A stretch of DNA of 13,443 nucleotides from CAZVWJ01 sp964631325 (lineage in GTDB: Bacteria > T1Sed10-126), in the NCBI GenBank assembly GCA_964631325.1, contig CAZVWJ010000062.1, positions 1 through 13,443 of the forward strand, given 5' to 3'. Position numbers and translations under genes: made by a program. Positions within the stretch are counted from its first letter, which is position 1; each line of letters opens with the position of its first letter. Of the stretch, positions 6,560 to 13,443 are shown piece after piece. The notes under the pieces are model-generated. The model was not told where the DNA came from, did not search any database, and saw nothing but the letters and a program-made list of their open reading frames with translations.

Positions 6560-7705
6560 TCAACGAAGTTGTTTACTGACTTCCAGTAAGGTAAGAAGGA
6601 GCTGAACCTGGCCCGACTCAAGGCTGGAGATTTCTATTGCCTCATCCTTATGATGGCGATGGGTCCCCCGGGCCAGTCCAAGCGTCACAGTAGGGATCCC
6701 CGCATCCAGAAAAATACAGCTATCCGAAGAAGCGGGACCTTTAGTTGACTCGATGCCCAAGTTTTGATGAATGCTCTCAATTATCCGGATAAGTTCATGA
6801 TCTTCGGGAATCCCGCTGACCGGGCGGCGAGTTACCTCCTGGACCTTAAGAGCAAGTGAAGTTTCACTGGCAACCTCGTTCACAATCTTATTTACTTCCT
6901 CTATCAATTCTTCCTTAACTTTTCGATTATCAGACCTTATTTCGAGATCCAGTCCACAACTGTAAGGGACCGTGTTGAAAGACGAGCCGCCCTCGATTCG
7001 ACCAGTGTTAACCACTCCGAAGGGCTCGGGGTCAACGGTCTGTTCCTTTAATTGGTGAACCCGTGAGACAAGCTGGCTGATCACTCCAATTGGATTTTCC
7101 CCGGTCTCATCCCGCCAAACGTGTCCCCCCTGGCTCTCCGCACTAATATGTAATCGGACTGTGCCAAGCGACCAGTGGTCAATCCGACCCAGACCGTGCC
7201 CCTCCAAACAGAGGGCGAAGCTCAACCGTTCCTGGTAATTATCGACAAAATACCGGCTCCCCCGTAAATTACCCTGCCCTTCTGTCCCGGTAGTACCAAC
7301 CAACACAAGGTTGCCGGGTTCAGATTCGGGCAGAAGCCGTAATATAGAAAGCAAGGTAGCCAGGCCGAGACTGTCATCACCGACTCCCGGGCCTGAAATA
7401 GTGCGATCATTTACAGTAACCGTGTGATCCACAGTACTATCAAAAACAGTATCCAGGTGGGCTGTCACACAAACAGGCGGAACATCTCGGCTTTTCCGGT
7501 GGGCAACCACATTGCCTTCGGGATCGACGTAGACATCATTTATTTTTTCCTCCCGGAACCGAGCCGCAAGCACGTCAGCCCGTTCACCTTCTTCAAAGGT
7601 CGGGGCCGGGGTCTGACTTATTTTAACTATATCGGAGATTAAATTCATTCGATCCCGGGCCACATCTTCCCGCAAAGAGTCAACGTCTATTTCATCCAAG
7701 CTCAT
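6560..7705 (-). CDS. M20-family metallohydrolase-like protein lacking the usual catalytic Glu
   Basis: Belongs to the M20 family (peptidase T, ArgE/DapE-like), which normally uses two zinc ions to hydrolyse peptide or amide bonds. Ligand positions are intact: H83 and D85 in AHLDTV, D110 in GPGVGDDS, E142, E168 in CLEGHG, and a His in GTHRHH (347-352). H195 in SQGGHVW marks the dimerisation lid domain (about 180-290). In relatives the fourth block reads VGEEGxGDLRG; here it is TGTEGQGNLRG (139-149), so the general-base Glu is T141 while the second Glu, a metal ligand, remains. Full family length of 381 residues. ATG follows GGGAGG at 8 bases. The gene begins 28 bases after the DHH-family gene and is probably co-transcribed with it. 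It may be inactive, have altered chemistry, or bind rather than cleave. Confidence 0.85.
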   Translation of the reverse strand: MSLDEIDVDSLREDVARDRMNLISDIVKISQTPAPTFEEGERADVLAARFREEKINDVYVDPEGNVVAHRKSRDVPPVCVTAHLDTVFDSTVDHTVTVNDRTISGPGVGDDSLGLATLLSILRLLPESEPGNLVLVGTTGTEGQGNLRGSRYFVDNYQERLSFALCLEGHGLGRIDHWSLGTVRLHISAESQGGHVWRDETGENPIGVISQLVSRVHQLKEQTVDPEPFGVVNTGRIEGGSSFNTVPYSCGLDLEIRSDNRKVKEELIEEVNKIVNEVASETSLALKVQEVTRRPVSGIPEDHELIRIIESIHQNLGIESTKGPASSDSCIFLDAGIPTVTLGLARGTHRHHKDEAIEISSLESGQVQLLLTLLEVSKQLR

Positions 7706-7733
7706 CAGTTAAACCTCCCGATTGCTGAAAATT

Positions 7734-10685
7734 TCAGTAGGCCTTCACCTGATACTGTTCAAAATCCAGTTCCTTCATCATTCTCTCCCCGAGATAATTA
7801 ACATAATTTCCCATATTTTTGTAATTAACGTAGCCAAAAGCAGAAATATCGAAATCAGGATGGAACTTAGGCTGACAGGAAGCAGCCCGGGGATGACCAC
7901 CGTCCCGGTTGGTACCCAGAGTCTGAGCCACTTTGCCCAGGTCAAGGACCTCATCGTAATCACGTAAATTACGCATTATCAAATTAGCAGGTGAAACAGA
8001 GTAAAAAAAGTAATCCATAGGATATTTACGACTGAGGTGAGCAGCGGCCAGAGGAACAGATATATCCGGTTCATCATCCCCCGTGTAAACTCCCCGGGTA
8101 ATACAGATATTGGCAGTTCCCTGCGAACCGGAAAGCTTCAGGTTATAGACATTCCGATCCAGCTTGCGGAGAACATTTTCCATTCCCGCCTCAAATTCTT
8201 CAGGGTATTGTTCGGAGATATCCAGCAATTCCAGCCCAGTAACGTCACAGACAGTATCCAGGATATAATAAAGATATTCCGCAAAATTACGATCCGAAAC
8301 ATTGCCAAACCGTTTTTTAGGGAAGGCGGGATTGTTTTCCGGCGAACCGGTAGCCGCAGCAGCGTGTCCACCGTCAGAGGGACTACCTATTTTACTGACC
8401 AAATTACTCAAATCAATGTCAAAGCCTTCCTCGTTAACCCGGCGCGTGGAAAACAGGAAGGAGCCGTAGGCGTAAAAATAATAATCCATGTCATAACGTC
8501 GATTTAGATAATTCAGGGCCGAAGCGACGTTAATCGTAGGCTCACCTATTTTTTGATTGCAGAATGGTGAAAGAGCGCAGTAAATATCAACCTGGCGACC
8601 TGTGTTGGAAGCATATAATTCTTTCATAAGATGTTCCTGCTGGGCCTGGTCGCCAAACATTAACTCGACCGGATGCAAGAATTTACGCCAGCCGACCTCA
8701 GTAGAATATTCACCATCCTCCGGCGGTTGAATCAATCGGAGGTGATACAGTGTTTTCTCCACCCGCGGCAGAACCTTTTCCAGACCTGCTTCATACTCGG
8801 CGACGGCTTCGTCCCACCCCTGCTCCGACATTATGGAAGTCATTTCAGACTCTGATTCAACTTCCATTAAAGCACGAACCATTTCAATTTTATTGTATTT
8901 AGAACCGATTAATTTTGAGATTTCAATAGCAAGTTCGGACTCCCGGATATGCAAATCCTGCACGTGGGCTTCCTCTCGCAGTCGCTTCAACCCGGAATTA
9001 TCAGCAGAAGTATCCTCGATAAATTGTTCGTAAATCAAATCCGCTCCACACTTCTGTTCCGCCTGCGGTTGTTCTTCTCCGCGGGGCAAACTGGAGAGAA
9101 CCACTTCTTCCAGCAGGCCTTCCTCCTTGAGGTCTTCCAATCGCTCAAGTACAGCCGGTGTATAGGGGTGGTGGTCATCAAAACGAACTACTCGCACGTT
9201 ATTTTCGACGAGATAGCGCAAATCCGATTCGATTAAATCACATTTAATTCCCACGGCTCTTTCCTCGGAGAGTCCTTCACCAGCTTCAATTTGTTCAATG
9301 TTTTCGCCGGACTGATCCGATGACTCCGAGGTAGTCAGGTATTCAACCAAGCGCAACTCCACTGACTCCGGTGATGGATGTTCATCAAAATAATCTTCAG
9401 TTAAAATCAGGTCTTCCGGATAAGTCAAGAAATCAAGATCATTATGAGTAACAGCTATCCCAAATTTTTCCTCATCGACCCGATCAAGCTGAACTGTGGC
9501 TTTACCTTCCTCGTCGGTAAGCAGGGAAATGCTTTGAGCCGATTTATTTGGTTCATCGGATGCAGAAAGCTGGACCCGGCCCTCTTTTACATTAAAAACG
9601 AGTTCCAGGTCAGACACCGGTCGACCCGATTCAGATTCTGCCAGTTGGACAGTAAGAATATTTTTTTGTGGTTGATAATCTTCCATAATCCAGGCGTAGG
9701 AGAGCTGTTTCCAGAAATTATGCACATTATTAAGATGTTTTTGAATCAATTCAATATTCTCATTTCCGGGATTGGCCTCCCGTATTTTATCCACCAGTTC
9801 ACGAAACTCTTTTAGTGGGCCAAGAACTGCCTTCTTAATGGAAGCAAGCCAGGTACGAAAATCATCCAGAGTCGAATCGGACAACTCTTTTTTTAAATTA
9901 TCCATCATAAAACAGGTGCTTACAAAAACCGACACCCCCTCAACCCAGACGCCGATTAGCTGTTCGTGCCAGTTCAAGCGCCCCCGGCAGGAAAAATCAA
10001 AACCGGAAGAATCATTAAGTAACAACCGTTTATTCACTTTTTCTTGAGGGATTTCGCCAAGGCAATCCCTTTTCAGGTCAGAATCCAGGACTCGTTTTAA
10101 CTTATCCATCGCAGTCTGATATTCTTCGCCCATAAGTTTGTTGGAAATTAATTCCAGCACTTCCCCTTCTTCACCGTCAGAGACCAACTGCCGGGCCGCT
10201 CCTAAAACCAGGCCGCTGTATTCCCGAGCCATCTTAATTTCATAGAATTTACGGTCCCCGTTAATTTTTCCTATCTGTTTTATTAAATCATTATAAATAG
10301 TCTTCCAGTGTTCGGGAAAGCAATCAGAGTTATTATAAAAAAGGCGTCTCAAATTCTGTTTTTCTTCGTACAGTTCAGTCCGCATCCGGGGTTCCGCTTG
10401 CCGGCGCATTCGTCGAAGAACCAGCCGCGGGGCCAGGGCATCAATGGGAAAATCGGGAATATAAACTTCGCAACCTTCATGAATATCAAGGTGACGAAGT
10501 CCCTCCTGGTAATTTACAAAATCAAATTCAAAATCCTTCCCGTATATCGGCCTTCCGTCAAACTGTTCTTTAAACCAGGCACCATAAAAAGCATTTGAAC
10601 CTACCGTATCAAGGTCTCCACCAGACTCTCTCCCCAGTCCATCTTTTTCTCCCTTACCATGGATAACAAAAATTTTCTTGTCCAT
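7734..10685 (-). CDS. Large DHH-superfamily phosphoesterase-like protein with internal Ig-like domain and two DHHA1-like modules
   Basis: Residue numbers here start from an alternative GTG at 10700; the ATG at 10685 is residue 6 and is preferred, because AGGGTGG precedes it and nothing suitable precedes the GTG. DHH enzymes (RecJ, NrnA, c-di-AMP phosphodiesterases) hydrolyse phosphodiesters with two metals. Visible motifs: H14 and D29-L-D31 (motif I), VNYQEG followed by VYIPDFPID with D83 (motif II), RFDDHHP with D509-H510-H511 (motif III), and a candidate motif IV Asp, D582. About 390 residues separate motifs II and III. They hold a helical, partly coiled-coil region (100-340) and a Big-1-type Ig-like segment (346-422; LTVQLAESESGRPVSDLEL and LLTDEEGKATVQL). 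The C-terminus has two homologous DHHA1-like modules (636-818 and 836-979) with DGGH at 776-779 and 933-936. No signal peptide. Probably in an operon with the M20 gene. Confidence 0.75.
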   Translation of the reverse strand: MDKKIFVIHGKGEKDGLGRESGGDLDTVGSNAFYGAWFKEQFDGRPIYGKDFEFDFVNYQEGLRHLDIHEGCEVYIPDFPIDALAPRLVLRRMRRQAEPRMRTELYEEKQNLRRLFYNNSDCFPEHWKTIYNDLIKQIGKINGDRKFYEIKMAREYSGLVLGAARQLVSDGEEGEVLELISNKLMGEEYQTAMDKLKRVLDSDLKRDCLGEIPQEKVNKRLLLNDSSGFDFSCRGRLNWHEQLIGVWVEGVSVFVSTCFMMDNLKKELSDSTLDDFRTWLASIKKAVLGPLKEFRELVDKIREANPGNENIELIQKHLNNVHNFWKQLSYAWIMEDYQPQKNILTVQLAESESGRPVSDLELVFNVKEGRVQLSASDEPNKSAQSISLLTDEEGKATVQLDRVDEEKFGIAVTHNDLDFLTYPEDLILTEDYFDEHPSPESVELRLVEYLTTSESSDQSGENIEQIEAGEGLSEERAVGIKCDLIESDLRYLVENNVRVVRFDDHHPYTPAVLERLEDLKEEGLLEEVVLSSLPRGEEQPQAEQKCGADLIYEQFIEDTSADNSGLKRLREEAHVQDLHIRESELAIEISKLIGSKYNKIEMVRALMEVESESEMTSIMSEQGWDEAVAEYEAGLEKVLPRVEKTLYHLRLIQPPEDGEYSTEVGWRKFLHPVELMFGDQAQQEHLMKELYASNTGRQVDIYCALSPFCNQKIGEPTINVASALNYLNRRYDMDYYFYAYGSFLFSTRRVNEEGFDIDLSNLVSKIGSPSDGGHAAAATGSPENNPAFPKKRFGNVSDRNFAEYLYYILDTVCDVTGLELLDISEQYPEEFEAGMENVLRKLDRNVYNLKLSGSQGTANICITRGVYTGDDEPDISVPLAAAHLSRKYPMDYFFYSVSPANLIMRNLRDYDEVLDLGKVAQTLGTNRDGGHPRAASCQPKFHPDFDISAFGYVNYKNMGNYVNYLGERMMKELDFEQYQVKAY

Positions 10686-10703
10686 TCTCTTTTCAACCAC
10701 CCT

Positions 10704-10729
10704 GTATAAAGGTTATACTGCCCGTATAA
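10704..10729. promoter_or_regulatory. Candidate operator repeats upstream of the DHH gene
   Basis: GTATAA-AGG-TTATAC (10704-10718) is a perfect inverted repeat, and a third GTATAA occurs at 10724-10729, 20 bases from the first, about two helical turns. It lies just before the DHH gene, within the 227-bp divergent region shared with the GT4 gene. The AT-rich units also resemble -10 boxes, so promoter and operator roles cannot be separated. No gene is seen in 10701-10927. Confidence 0.3.
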
Positions 10730-10927
10730 AATTCTTTGGTTAAAATAAAAGTAAACAGGTTGCAAAATTACTCGATTTTTAACAATTTCAGGTACTGCCT
10801 GAGTACTATTAAAATACCAAAAATACAGGAAAAGAGACAGATATTTCTGAATGGAAGGTAAAACAAGATTAGTTAGACCCTTTTCGGACGAGATATAGTT
10901 ATTCTTACGATGGAGGAAAGAATATAA

Positions 10928-12019
10928 GTGACTATAAAAGTTCAGTTCAAAGGCTTACTTAAAAGTCCGGCCAGTTGGGCCCGGGTAAACCGGGGAATAT
11001 TAAGCAAACTGATCCAACTTAAAGAAATAGAAGTGCGGATCCAACCGACACGGGGCTGGAAGTGGATCGCGGAGTTTCAAATGCCGAAAATTATAGAATC
11101 TCACGCCGGTAAATTTAATCAACCGGACGTAGTGTTAATGTTTGCCTATCCACCTCAACTAAAAAACTATCAGACAAGCTCAGCTCCAATCTGGAATTTT
11201 TCCGTGTATGAAGCAAGCCGGTTACCGCCGGGATGGACAGGTAATTTAAACAGATATTGTGAGCGGGTACTGGTTCCTTCCAGGCACAATCTCAAGCTAT
11301 ACCGAAAAAGCGGAGTCGAAAGTGACAGACTGGAGTTGATTCCTTTTGGCTACAACGCGAAATTATTTGATCCAGTCGAACCGGGAACTAAAACAAACGG
11401 CCCGATAAATTTTCTCACGGTAGCTACTCCGCATCAAAGAAAGGGACTGGATTTAATAAATAATTGCAGCAATTTATTGAACAAATACAATCTCAACTGG
11501 CGGGTCCATCTACCTTACGAACCGGAGCCAAAAAAGTTCAATTTCTGGGAGACTCCCAACCTTCCCGGTGAACTGAGGGAAAGAGGGTTTGAAGTAACCA
11601 TCGGAAACTACTCAGACCAAAAAATGGTAGAACTCTACCAGCAAGCCAGCGCCGTAATTCAGCCCAGCCGCTCCGAAGGATTCGGGCTGGCAATCCTCGA
11701 GGGAATGGCTGCCGGACGAACCACAGTAACAAGCAACTGGGGCGGTCACCTGGATTTTTCCGGTCCGGGTATGATCAAGATTAACGGCAACCTACGGCCG
11801 GCTAAAGACTGCCAATACGACACTAAACAATCCAAAGCCCAGGTTTTTGAGCCGGATCAACAAGAATTATTAACCCAGTTGAAAAAAATTTTAGAAGAGC
11901 CGGATCAACTTGAAAACCTGGGCAAACAGGCCCGGGAGACAGTCCGGGACTGGACCTGGGAAAGATCAGCAAAAATATTACAAAAGAAGATACTTAACCG
12001 GTTTAAGGAAAAATTTTAA
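10928..12019 (+). CDS. GT4-family glycosyltransferase
   Basis: Retaining GT-B glycosyltransferase of the Glycos_transf_1 type, cytoplasmic or membrane-associated, moving a sugar from a nucleotide donor to a glycan or lipid acceptor. The C-terminal domain shows TVATPHQRKGLDLI (164-177) with the donor-phosphate-binding R171/K172 region, and the hallmark E-x7-E in PSRSEGFGLAILEGMAAG (246-263; E250 and E258), followed by TSNWGGHLDF. The N-terminal acceptor domain includes VLVPSRHNLKLY (114-125). At 363 residues it has family-typical length. Start is GTG at 10928, with GGAGG (10912-10916) 11 bases upstream. It is a different family from the two CgeB-like proteins. Its TAA stop overlaps the stop codon of the convergent cupin gene. 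Donor and acceptor are not determined. Confidence 0.88.
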   Translation: MTIKVQFKGLLKSPASWARVNRGILSKLIQLKEIEVRIQPTRGWKWIAEFQMPKIIESHAGKFNQPDVVLMFAYPPQLKNYQTSSAPIWNFSVYEASRLPPGWTGNLNRYCERVLVPSRHNLKLYRKSGVESDRLELIPFGYNAKLFDPVEPGTKTNGPINFLTVATPHQRKGLDLINNCSNLLNKYNLNWRVHLPYEPEPKKFNFWETPNLPGELRERGFEVTIGNYSDQKMVELYQQASAVIQPSRSEGFGLAILEGMAAGRTTVTSNWGGHLDFSGPGMIKINGNLRPAKDCQYDTKQSKAQVFEPDQQELLTQLKKILEEPDQLENLGKQARETVRDWTWERSAKILQKKILNRFKEKF

Positions 12020-12324
12020 ACTTCGACTGATTCGTCGGGATTCAGTTCCACGTTTCCAAAAGTATAAACTTTTTCCAGGTCTTCAGTTACTTCCCAGGTA
12101 CACTCAAGTCCCTCGGGAAACTGAGCCACATCGCCAGCTTCCGCCGAAATAGACTTACCCCCCGGCAGATGCACCGTAACAGCTCCTTCCAGAATATAGC
12201 CGGTTTCCGTAGAAGCATAAGACCAGTCAAAAGTGCTGGCCTCCTTGGACCACGGGGACCAACCGTCCACTCCGAGTTCTTCCTTACGAGGTTCGTCAAT
12301 CTGCTCTTCAACTTTTACTTTCAC
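12016..12324 (-). CDS. Cupin of the DUF861 (cupin_3) type
   Basis: A 102-residue cupin with the pattern of the DUF861 group (EutQ- and ureidoglycine aminohydrolase-like): W-S-K-E-A-S-T-F-D-W-S-Y (25-36), ETGYILEGAVTVHLPGG (40-56), AEAGDVAQFPEGLECTWEV (61-79) and EKVYTF (84-89). The classical HxH metal motif is missing, as is common in this group. The frame is open to a TTG at 12366, but the GTG at 12324 is preceded at 5 bases by a perfect GGAGGTGA (complement of 12330-12337), so it is the likely start. It lies 57 bases downstream of the fructose-bisphosphatase gene and is probably co-transcribed. Its stop shares TTAA (12016-12019) with the convergent GT4 gene. Function unknown. Confidence 0.75.
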   Translation of the reverse strand: MKVKVEEQIDEPRKEELGVDGWSPWSKEASTFDWSYASTETGYILEGAVTVHLPGGKSISAEAGDVAQFPEGLECTWEVTEDLEKVYTFGNVELNPDESVEV

Positions 12325-12381
12325 AAAAATCACCTCCGGATCGTTATACCGACACACCCTATCCAAAAATCAACGAACAAA

Positions 12382-13368
12382 TTAGCGCGGGAGAAGTGGA
12401 GCTTCGTCATCCTCGCCAAATTTTTCCGACTCACTGTGCTGGCCAATAATTAAACGCCGTGTTTTACTCGACGAACGGAGAGCCATTGAGTGGGTGATGA
12501 TCTGTTCCCCGTCATAGCGTACTCCATCAAGAAAATCCCCGTCAGTAACTCCGGTGCAGGCAAACAAAATTTCATCTTCCCGGGCCAGATCACCGATCGA
12601 ATAAATTTCATCATAATCAGTATACCCCATATCTTCAAGCCGTTCGTACTGAGGATCACCAATAGGATTAAAACGGGTGACAATATCGCCCCCGAAACAC
12701 TGCAGGGCGGCAGCACTGAGCACCCCTTCCGCACTATTTCCAATTCCCACCAACATATCAACCCCGGACTCCGGCATACAGGTAGCCAGAGCTGCTGAAA
12801 CGTCCCCGTGTTCAATTAACTTGATTCGACACCCGAGAGCCCGGAGGGTAGAAATATATTCCTCGTTCCGGGGACGATCCAACAAAACACAGGTCAAGGT
12901 CTCCAGCGATTTTTCCTTGGCTTTCGCCACCCGGCGGGCATTGGTTTCCAGGTCCTCGGTCAAATCAAGTTTCCCCCGGGCTTCAGGACCGGCAGCCAGC
13001 TTCATCATATAAACGTCGGGCGCGTTAAGGAAGGAATCTTCAGGGCCCATTGCAAGCACACAAAGAGCTCCGGCACCACCACGGGCTACAATAGTTGTAC
13101 CTTCCAATGGATCAACGGCGATATCTACCCCGGGTCCTTCCCCACTCCCTACTGATTCACCAATATAAAGCATCGGCGCCTTGTCTTTTTGCCCCTCTCC
13201 GATTACAACAGTTCCCTCGACAGGAACGTGGCGGAACATGCTTCGCATCGCATCCACAGCAGCCTGATCGGCCGCCTCCTTGTCACCCCAACCCATGTAA
13301 CGTGAAGCGGCGATTGCCGCCAGTTCAGTTAAACGAACGGAGTCAAGCGCAAGATTGCGTAAATTCAT
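12382..13368 (-). CDS. glpX: Fructose-1,6-bisphosphatase, class II
   Basis: Hydrolyses fructose-1,6-bisphosphate to fructose-6-phosphate and phosphate in gluconeogenesis; cytosolic and metal-dependent. The 328 residues match GlpX length. Residues equivalent to the E. coli GlpX metal and catalytic positions are present: D34 in AADQAAVDAM, E58 and D62 in VVIGEGQKDKAPMLYIGE, D86 and E89 in VDPLEGT, and E214 in GIGNSAEGVLSAA. Two non-ligand positions of the usual GEGEIDEAPML block have changed (E to Q and E to K), so activity should be retained. ATG at 13368 follows GGAGG (complement of 13377-13381) at 8 bases; a TTG one codon upstream is less likely. The DUF861 cupin follows on the same strand. 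Sugar-phosphate supply to the neighbouring glycosyltransferases is possible but speculative. Confidence 0.95.
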   Translation of the reverse strand: MNLRNLALDSVRLTELAAIAASRYMGWGDKEAADQAAVDAMRSMFRHVPVEGTVVIGEGQKDKAPMLYIGESVGSGEGPGVDIAVDPLEGTTIVARGGAGALCVLAMGPEDSFLNAPDVYMMKLAAGPEARGKLDLTEDLETNARRVAKAKEKSLETLTCVLLDRPRNEEYISTLRALGCRIKLIEHGDVSAALATCMPESGVDMLVGIGNSAEGVLSAAALQCFGGDIVTRFNPIGDPQYERLEDMGYTDYDEIYSIGDLAREDEILFACTGVTDGDFLDGVRYDGEQIITHSMALRSSSKTRRLIIGQHSESEKFGEDDEAPLLPR

Positions 13369-13443
13369 CAAAAGTACCTCCTCTTACTTAAATTGAGCGA
13401 TTCTATGGTGAGACTGTAAGATATCACCTGTTTCTATCATTCT

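Noticed and set aside
8037..10598. Several plus-strand open frames of 60-156 codons opposite the DHH gene
   Set aside because: They lie wholly inside a well-supported gene, lack ribosome sites and family motifs, and read as antisense shadows.
7734..10685. Reading the N-terminus of the large protein (IFVIHGKGE) as an alpha/beta hydrolase or TIR-like domain
   Set aside because: The following DLDTVGS and VYIPDFPID segments, with RFDDHHP and GGH motifs later, fit the DHH superfamily better, and no Gly-x-Ser-x-Gly nucleophile motif is seen.
12325..12366. N-terminal extension of the DUF861 cupin from a TTG at 12366
   Set aside because: A perfect GGAGGTGA lies inside this stretch, 5 bases before the GTG at 12324, so the extension is untranslated leader.
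12490..13391. Plus-strand open frames opposite the fructose-bisphosphatase gene
   Set aside because: The minus-strand reading is a clear GlpX with all key residues; the opposite frames show no recognisable protein.

Overview
This window reads as chromosomal DNA from a bacterium. It has a tRNA-Ile with an encoded CCA end, strong Shine-Dalgarno sites (one is GGAGGTGA), several GTG starts, sigma-70-like promoters, and housekeeping folB and class II fructose-bisphosphatase genes. CgeB-type glycosyltransferases, strong ribosome sites and a VanZ-like protein lean towards a Firmicutes-like anaerobe. That lineage guess is weak.

Left part (1-5040): tRNA-Ile(GAT) on the minus strand, then a plus-strand set for surface glycan or glycoprotein decoration: a CgeB-like glycosyltransferase, a sulfotransferase-like P-loop protein, a second CgeB-like paralogue that overlaps the sulfotransferase gene, a VanZ-like multi-pass membrane protein and a small metal-binding cupin. 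A 245-bp non-coding element with terminal inverted repeats and an 8-bp direct repeat at its edges (a likely MITE) lies between the first glycosyltransferase and the sulfotransferase gene.

Middle (5041-7705): dihydroneopterin aldolase (folB, minus) faces the cupin across a 16-bp perfect hairpin. A regulator-like protein with a STAS-type N-terminus follows on the plus strand. A minus-strand M20-family metallohydrolase comes next; its usual catalytic glutamate is a threonine.

Right part (7734-13443): directly upstream of the M20 gene, and probably in the same transcript, is the most unusual gene. It encodes a protein of about 983 residues of the DHH phosphoesterase superfamily. DHH motifs I and II are near the N-terminus, but the DHH motif itself is near residue 509 because roughly 390 residues, including a bacterial Ig-like (Big-1-type) segment, lie between them. 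The C-terminus carries two tandem DHHA1-like modules, each with a DGGH signature. Divergent from it is a GT4 glycosyltransferase, which ends in a TTAA shared with the stop codon of a convergent DUF861-type cupin. That cupin lies downstream of the class II fructose-1,6-bisphosphatase gene.

The best candidate for something undescribed is the DHH plus M20 pair: a split-motif DHH protein with an internal Ig-like domain and duplicated DHHA1, next to a hydrolase-fold protein lacking its general base. Its substrate and role cannot be read from the sequence.
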